This document shows positions 34,637 to 38,518 of a stretch of DNA of 38,518 nt, piece by piece. The notes under the pieces are model-generated. The model worked only from the letters and a program-made list of their open reading frames with translations. It had not been told where the DNA came from and did no database searches. Position 1 is the stretch's first letter, and each line of letters begins with the position of its first letter. The position numbers and the translations under genes were made by a program. The DNA is from Planctomycetaceae bacterium (GTDB lineage: Bacteria > Planctomycetota > SZUA-567), in contig JAJQBO010000259.1 of the NCBI GenBank assembly GCA_021203245.1, forward strand, positions 1 to 38,518, written 5' to 3'.

Positions 34637-35548
34637 TCAAGCCGCAATGCTCTCCTCGCTCGCCGCCGCGCCGGTCTGGGCGACAAAGGCGGTGGGCCGG
34701 AGCACGACGACCAGGGCGTCGCGGCCGCCCGAAAGGGAGAGGAAATGCATTTCGAAGCATTCGCGCCTGGCGGTGGCGGGGAAGTCGCCGTCGCCGAGGA
34801 CAGGCCATTGGCGGCAGGCGCGTCGCCAGAGGTGGACGACCCAGGCGGAGGCTTCTTCGGGGCCGATGCGTTTTTGCAGATCGGCGAAGCCGTCGCCTTT
34901 TTCAATCAGGCGCGCCCAGGCAGGGAGGACGCTCGGGTAGGAGATTTCCCGGATATTGGTACCTGCTTCCCAGAGGCTGTCGCCGGAGATTTCGCCGTGG
35001 ATTTCTCGCCAGAGCGCGTCTTCGTCGCGGCAGGAGGCGGGCGCGTCGCCGGCGATGTAGATGCGGGCGTAGGGGAGGCGCATATCGTAGTCGGGGGAAC
35101 CCAGCCAGTCGCCGGTGAAGAGCCAGCGTTTGAGGGCGGCGGGCCAATCGTGCGGGCAGCGTCCGAGCGAAAGCCGGGTGGCGAAGCCGCGCCGGGTGGC
35201 GTCGTCCAGGCCGAAGCGGACGCGCAGGAACAGGTTGCCTCCGGCCTGGCCGGCGGCTGCGCCGCAAAGGAGACTCGGGAGCATCACGGCCGCGGCGAGG
35301 TAATGGGGTGAAATATCCGGCATGGCGTGGATAATGGCGACGGTGAGACCGAGGGCGGCTCCGAACATGCCGGCAAAGGTGCAGCCGGCGGCGGTGACGG
35401 CGAGGCTCAGCATCAGCGTTTGTTTCGAACTGGTGGTGATGCGCTCGTGGATGCGCCGCCAATCGTCCGGGGCGGCCCCCTGGACGACGGCGATTCGGAC
35501 ACCGGAATGTCGGCGCGATGACGTGGTATTGGATTCGCAGGCGGCCAT
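34637..35548 (-). CDS. Membrane protein of unknown function
   Basis: A 303-residue protein with two or three hydrophobic stretches in residues about 44-103 (SLAVTAAGCTFAGMFGAALGLTV; YLAAAVMLPSLLCGAAAG). A C-terminal soluble part of about 190 residues follows, rich in Trp and Arg (WREIHGEISGDSLWEAG, WVVHLWRRACRQW). The start at 35548 follows GGAGGG and skips an upstream in-frame extension. I recognise no family. It is divergent from an AtpZ-like gene over 136 bases and has its own terminator. Confidence 0.7.
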   Translation of the reverse strand: MAACESNTTSSRRHSGVRIAVVQGAAPDDWRRIHERITTSSKQTLMLSLAVTAAGCTFAGMFGAALGLTVAIIHAMPDISPHYLAAAVMLPSLLCGAAAGQAGGNLFLRVRFGLDDATRRGFATRLSLGRCPHDWPAALKRWLFTGDWLGSPDYDMRLPYARIYIAGDAPASCRDEDALWREIHGEISGDSLWEAGTNIREISYPSVLPAWARLIEKGDGFADLQKRIGPEEASAWVVHLWRRACRQWPVLGDGDFPATARRECFEMHFLSLSGGRDALVVVLRPTAFVAQTGAAASEESIAA

Positions 35549-35684
35549 GGTTCGCCCTCCGTTCAGGAATAGGATCGTCCGGGAATGCCCGGCAGAAAAC
35601 ACTTGCCGCGACGGAGAAATTCCTTTTAGGATTTATCGAAAGTTCCCCGGTTTCCGGGGCCGGTTGAGGGCGTGTGGAGCATAT

Positions 35685-36014
35685 ATGGCTGAGCAGGAAC
35701 GCGATCCCGAAGCGTTGAACAGGAAGGAACGGGCCAACCGCCGGTTTGCGCGCGAAGAGATGGGGGAATTGTTGAAGCTGTTCTCCGGACTTGGCGTGAC
35801 GGTGGCGGTGGGCATAGTCGGGTTTTTCCTTCTCGGGCTATGGGCTGACGGACGGCTTCAGGAATGGGGCTGGCAGACGCGGGGGATTCCGCGTGTCGTC
35901 GGCGTGGTGGTTGGAGTCGGGTTGTCGGTGTATTGGGCGTATTTACGGATTGCACGGCATCTGGAGCGGTTTGCGCCGGAGCGGGAGGAGGTTGAGGAGG
36001 AAGGGGACGAATAA
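35685..36014 (+). CDS. AtpZ/AtpI-like small membrane protein
   Basis: A 109-residue protein with two membrane helices (about 32-54 and 70-90) separated by a short loop, a basic N-terminal region and an acidic C-terminal tail (EREEVEEEGDE). This is the layout of the AtpZ/AtpI-type proteins that assist assembly of the ATP synthase c-ring or carry Mg2+/Ca2+. The loop FFLLGLWADGRL resembles that family's conserved Gly-Asp region. No other ATP synthase gene is adjacent downstream; the next gene converges. The family assignment is moderate. TGGAG precedes the ATG at 35685. Confidence 0.6.
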   Translation: MAEQERDPEALNRKERANRRFAREEMGELLKLFSGLGVTVAVGIVGFFLLGLWADGRLQEWGWQTRGIPRVVGVVVGVGLSVYWAYLRIARHLERFAPEREEVEEEGDE

Positions 36015-36072
36015 AAGGGCGATCCGCTGTTGGCAATCGCCGACGCCATTCCCCGCTCGGGCGAAAAAACGG

Positions 36073-36221
36073 CGTCATCCCCGCGTACGCGGGGATCCAG
36101 TGGACGGATCATATAGGGAACGGGGAGTTTTCTTCTAAACGATTTTTGAAGGCATTGTGGGTATGTACCACCGTTCCTTTATCGACAGGCCCGCTGGGCC
36201 CCCGCGTTCGCGGGGGTGACG
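36073..36221. repeat. Palindromic repeat element, type C
   Basis: About 149 bp bounded by CGTCATCCCCGCG and CGCGGGGGTGACG (12 of 13 positions complementary). Each end folds on itself (CCCCGCGTACGCGGGG on the left, CCCCGCGTTCGCGGGG on the right). The ends resemble the other elements in the CGTCA(C/T)CCC core, but the rest differs. It lies between the convergent AtpZ-like and SpoIID genes. Confidence 0.75.
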
Positions 36222-36263
36222 GGGTTTGAGGAGCGAGCGGGGCTTGATTGCTGCGCTGTTCCC

Positions 36264-37580
36264 CTACCTGCCCCACAACCGCACCAGCTTGCAGCCGGGG
36301 TAGTACAGCGACAGAATGTCGATGAAATTGTACCGGAGCTTGTCGGCCGCGTGGACGGCGCCGTATTGGCACAGGCCGACGCCGTGGCCCCAGCCGAGGC
36401 CGGAAAAGGTGATGGTCGATTCGTCGCCGCCGGAGACGATCATATAGGTCGAGGCGATGTTTTTCCGATCCGCGCCCATGGCAAGGCGGAAATCGTTCGC
36501 CGGAATGCGCAGGGTCGTGCCCCTCCCCCCCGCCAGCGTTATCTCCACCGTCACCACCCGCCCAAGATTGTTGCCCATGGGGTTGCCGCCGTGGTCAAGG
36601 CTCTGAATCATCCGAATCTCGCCCTGCTGCCGGAGCAGTCCGGCGCGGCGCAGACGGGTGACGATCTCCTGCCGGGTATACGCCACCTGCCATGAGGACG
36701 GCCGGTTCGACCGGTCGGAACAGCGCGGGCAGCGCACTCCCGACAGGGCGAGGATGGGCGTTTTCGTAAAGACCCAGCGGGCGTCGGCGGTAAAGCCGCC
36801 GCACTCGGAATGGAAAAAGGTCTTGATAAGGGCGTTCTTCTCCGTCACCACGATGCCGGCGGTGGAATCGACCGCCCGGCGCACCTGCGGTTCGACCGCC
36901 AACGACGGCCGCCACACCTGCGACCGGGTGCTGGCGTGGACGTCGTACTCTTCGTTGCGGCGGCTCTTGACTTCGAAGTAGGCAAAGGTGCGGCTGGCAA
37001 TGGCCTGGGCGCGCAAGGCCTCGAGCGGCCAGCTCGTCGGCACTTCGCCGGCGACGACGCCATAGAGGTATTCCTCGATGGGGAGCCGGGCGAGAACGCG
37101 GACCTTGGGGATCTTTCTGTTGTTGACGACGACATGGGTGCCGTATATCTCGATCTCGTGGGGAATCGAGACGGTGGTTGTCTGGTTGTTTTCGCCCCGC
37201 CAGGTCAGGCGAAGCGGCTGGGAGTCCAGGTTCTTCATCCTGACGCGGACATAGAGTTCGGCGCCGAGTTTAATGCCCTGGCCGGTGGGGGTGACGTCGA
37301 CGGCGACGGACTGGGTAAAATCGCCGGTCTGGCGCTGCACGCCCATGGTAACCGCTTCCATCCGCACCCTGCCGTTGATGGTGAGGACGGCGTGGTCGAG
37401 CGCGTCGGCGACCAGGACCCGCACCTCGGGCTGGGCCGGGCCGCGGCCAGGCATATTGGCGGCGAGGAGATCGCTGCCGGGGGCCGGGATGGCGAGATCC
37501 GGAACTTCATGAAAGGCGATATGGTAAAACCCGAACGCGAGCAGGACAAGAAAGACCAATTTTATCAGCCAACGCAGCAT
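36264..37580 (-). CDS. SpoIID/LytB-domain protein
   Basis: A 438-residue protein with an N-terminal membrane anchor or signal (about 4-24) and a C-terminal SpoIID domain. The domain shows EEYLYGVVAGEVPTSWPLEA (Glu179, matching the catalytic Glu of the SpoIID lytic transglycosylase), RAQAIASRTFAY, FHSECGGFT, and the hallmark GWGHGVGLCQYGA. These enzymes cleave peptidoglycan glycan strands. Despite the name, such domains occur in many non-sporulating bacteria, and no sporulation genes are visible here. An extra Cys pair CPRCSD follows FHSECGG. Its GAGGAT ribosome-binding site overlaps the stop codon of queH, so the two are translationally coupled. Confidence 0.92.
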   Translation of the reverse strand: MLRWLIKLVFLVLLAFGFYHIAFHEVPDLAIPAPGSDLLAANMPGRGPAQPEVRVLVADALDHAVLTINGRVRMEAVTMGVQRQTGDFTQSVAVDVTPTGQGIKLGAELYVRVRMKNLDSQPLRLTWRGENNQTTTVSIPHEIEIYGTHVVVNNRKIPKVRVLARLPIEEYLYGVVAGEVPTSWPLEALRAQAIASRTFAYFEVKSRRNEEYDVHASTRSQVWRPSLAVEPQVRRAVDSTAGIVVTEKNALIKTFFHSECGGFTADARWVFTKTPILALSGVRCPRCSDRSNRPSSWQVAYTRQEIVTRLRRAGLLRQQGEIRMIQSLDHGGNPMGNNLGRVVTVEITLAGGRGTTLRIPANDFRLAMGADRKNIASTYMIVSGGDESTITFSGLGWGHGVGLCQYGAVHAADKLRYNFIDILSLYYPGCKLVRLWGR

Positions 37581-37589
37581 GTTTTATCC

Positions 37590-38180
37590 TCATTGCGCCT
37601 CGTCGGCGCTTTTTCCCCCGGGGAAATACAGGTGCTTGGCGGTCGGGCGGAAGCGCTCCTCCTCGGAGAAGATGCAGCCGCAGTATTGTTGCTTGTAAAT
37701 GCCGCGCAGCATTTTGTCGTCGGGGAGCACTTGCCGTAAATCAGCCTCGAAAAACCGAACCCCGGCTTCGGCCGCAGCGTCCCTCCCGGCTTCGGCCACC
37801 GCGTCCCGGTCCTGCTCGCGGCTGGCGAGGAGGGTGGTGGAAAATCCCTCGAGACCATTCGCCCTGGCACGCGCCGCCGTTTTTGCGAGCCGCAACCGGT
37901 AGCAGCTTCGGCAGCGCTCGCGCGGACCTTCTTTCCAGGCGGTTTGGGCCAGGAAGACAGGGAGACCGTATGCGTCATCAATTTCCGCCCGAAGCGGATC
38001 TCTTTCAAGATAAAGGCGTAGGGCCTTGACCCTGCGGCGGAACTCCAGCAGCGGATGGATGTTAGGGTTATAAAAAAATATGCCCGCCACCGCCGGCAGG
38101 CCGCGGACCGTGCCGCCACGCAGGGTCGCCTGCGCGGTGGCAAAGCAGGGAGCGCAACAGACATGGAGAAGTATGGCCAT
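37590..38180 (-). CDS. queH: Epoxyqueuosine reductase QueH
   Basis: A 196-residue enzyme of the DUF208 family that performs the last step of queuosine tRNA modification, reducing epoxyqueuosine, without the cobalamin used by QueG. The FeS and metal cysteines are visible: LHVCCAPC (Cys8, Cys9, Cys12), CRSCY and YCGCIFS. The block GIFFYNPNIHP is also characteristic. The ATG at 38180 follows AGGAAA; upstream extension is not conserved. The stop overlaps the ribosome-binding site of the SpoIID gene, forming a two-gene operon. Confidence 0.95.
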   Translation of the reverse strand: MAILLHVCCAPCFATAQATLRGGTVRGLPAVAGIFFYNPNIHPLLEFRRRVKALRLYLERDPLRAEIDDAYGLPVFLAQTAWKEGPRERCRSCYRLRLAKTAARARANGLEGFSTTLLASREQDRDAVAEAGRDAAAEAGVRFFEADLRQVLPDDKMLRGIYKQQYCGCIFSEEERFRPTAKHLYFPGGKSADEAQ

Positions 38181-38518
38181 GATTTTTCCTGTCGCCGGGT
38201 GGAGATTCCACCGCGCGTCCAGCGGTCGAAAAAAACCTCGAGTGAATTTTAAAACGTTGCAACTCAACTCATTATGGAAAGATCAAGATTTTCGAAAAAA
38301 TATGATTTTTCGCCGAGGGGGGCCCAGACAGGGGAGGACAGGATGATTTTGTAGTAAGAGTAAAAAACAGACTCCTTCTCCCAACCCCCGGCTGGAACTC
38401 CTCCTCCTTCCCATAACCGGGGGTGGCTTTTTAGGAAAACCAAGCGGTCAAAATATTCTGCTCCAGACCCAGCCCCGAGGGCCTCCCCCAGGCCCTGGCG
38501 GGTCAGCCCCTCCCCCGG
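38181..38518. other. Right-edge intergenic region
   Basis: It contains the queH leader, an AT-rich near-palindrome (CGAAAAAATATGATTTTTCG at about 38293-38312), and a terminator-like hairpin at 38384-38431. The last 60 bases contain a GGGCCT/AGGCCC stem but no recognisable gene. Confidence 0.5.
38384..38431 (+). terminator. Terminator-like hairpin
   Basis: An 8-bp stem ACCCCCGG (38384-38391) pairs with CCGGGGGT (38417-38424) across a 25-base loop, followed by GGCTTTTTA. No plus-strand gene in the window ends nearby, so what it terminates is unclear. Confidence 0.45.

Noticed and set aside
36264-37580. Evidence for sporulation from the SpoIID domain
   Set aside because: SpoIID-type lytic domains occur widely in non-sporulating bacteria, and no sporulation regulators or other spore genes are present.

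Overview
The window is GC-rich chromosomal DNA from a bacterium. A stand-alone autotransporter-type beta-barrel and two or more lipoproteins indicate a Gram-negative envelope. A flagellar block (flbD, motA, motB, two fliL, fliN) indicates a motile ancestry. The oxygen-sensitive radical enzyme 4-hydroxybutyryl-CoA dehydratase suggests an anaerobe. RNase Y, a DUF4954 protein, QueH and a SpoIID-domain protein together would fit a PVC-type (Planctomycetota/Lentisphaerota-like) or deltaproteobacterial-type lineage, but no rRNA or other phylogenetic marker settles this. I saw no rRNA, tRNA, CRISPR array, transposase or prophage.

Layout. 0.4-2.8 kb: a lipoprotein with two CsgG/GNA1162-like domains (minus strand). 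3.2-5.7 kb: HD-domain protein, GT2 glycosyltransferase and the GTPase ObgE (plus). 5.8-7.8 kb: an XRE regulator and dihydrolipoyl dehydrogenase (minus). 8.2-9.9 kb: 4-hydroxybutyryl-CoA dehydratase with a small Cys-rich partner (plus). 10.2-11.7 kb: a radical SAM protein (minus). 11.7-12.9 kb: 1.2 kb without a convincing gene but with a near-consensus promoter. 12.9-14.4 kb: RNase Y. 14.5-21 kb: a membrane protein, a DUF4954 protein divergent from a double-GNAT acetyltransferase, and a UvrD/Rep helicase. 21.2-26.1 kb: PheA, a diguanylate cyclase, a sodium-dependent NSS transporter and an autotransporter-like barrel (plus). 26.4-28.8 kb: a large lipoprotein that looks like a catalytically dead purple-acid-phosphatase fold fused to a CBM9-like domain (minus). 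29.1-32.5 kb: the flagellar operon behind a near-perfect sigma-28 promoter. 32.6-38.2 kb: GNAT, YchF, an unknown membrane protein, an AtpZ-like protein, a SpoIID-domain protein and QueH.

The most notable points are: (1) a family of intergenic palindromic elements (about 150-210 bp, nested inverted repeats, core CGTCACCCCGGCG), with full and partial copies at about 0.14-0.39, 3.1, 9.95-10.15, 15.9, 18.9, 26.1-26.3 and, as a related type, 36.1 kb; (2) motA and motB each carry one apparent single-base deletion, in an otherwise intact flagellar operon; (3) the dehydratase is tightly linked to a 91-residue protein rich in paired cysteines; (4) a strong sigma-70-type promoter at 12298-12326 fires into DNA with no recognisable gene ahead of rny; (5) FliL is duplicated, fliM is absent and FliN carries a FliM-like N-terminal peptide.
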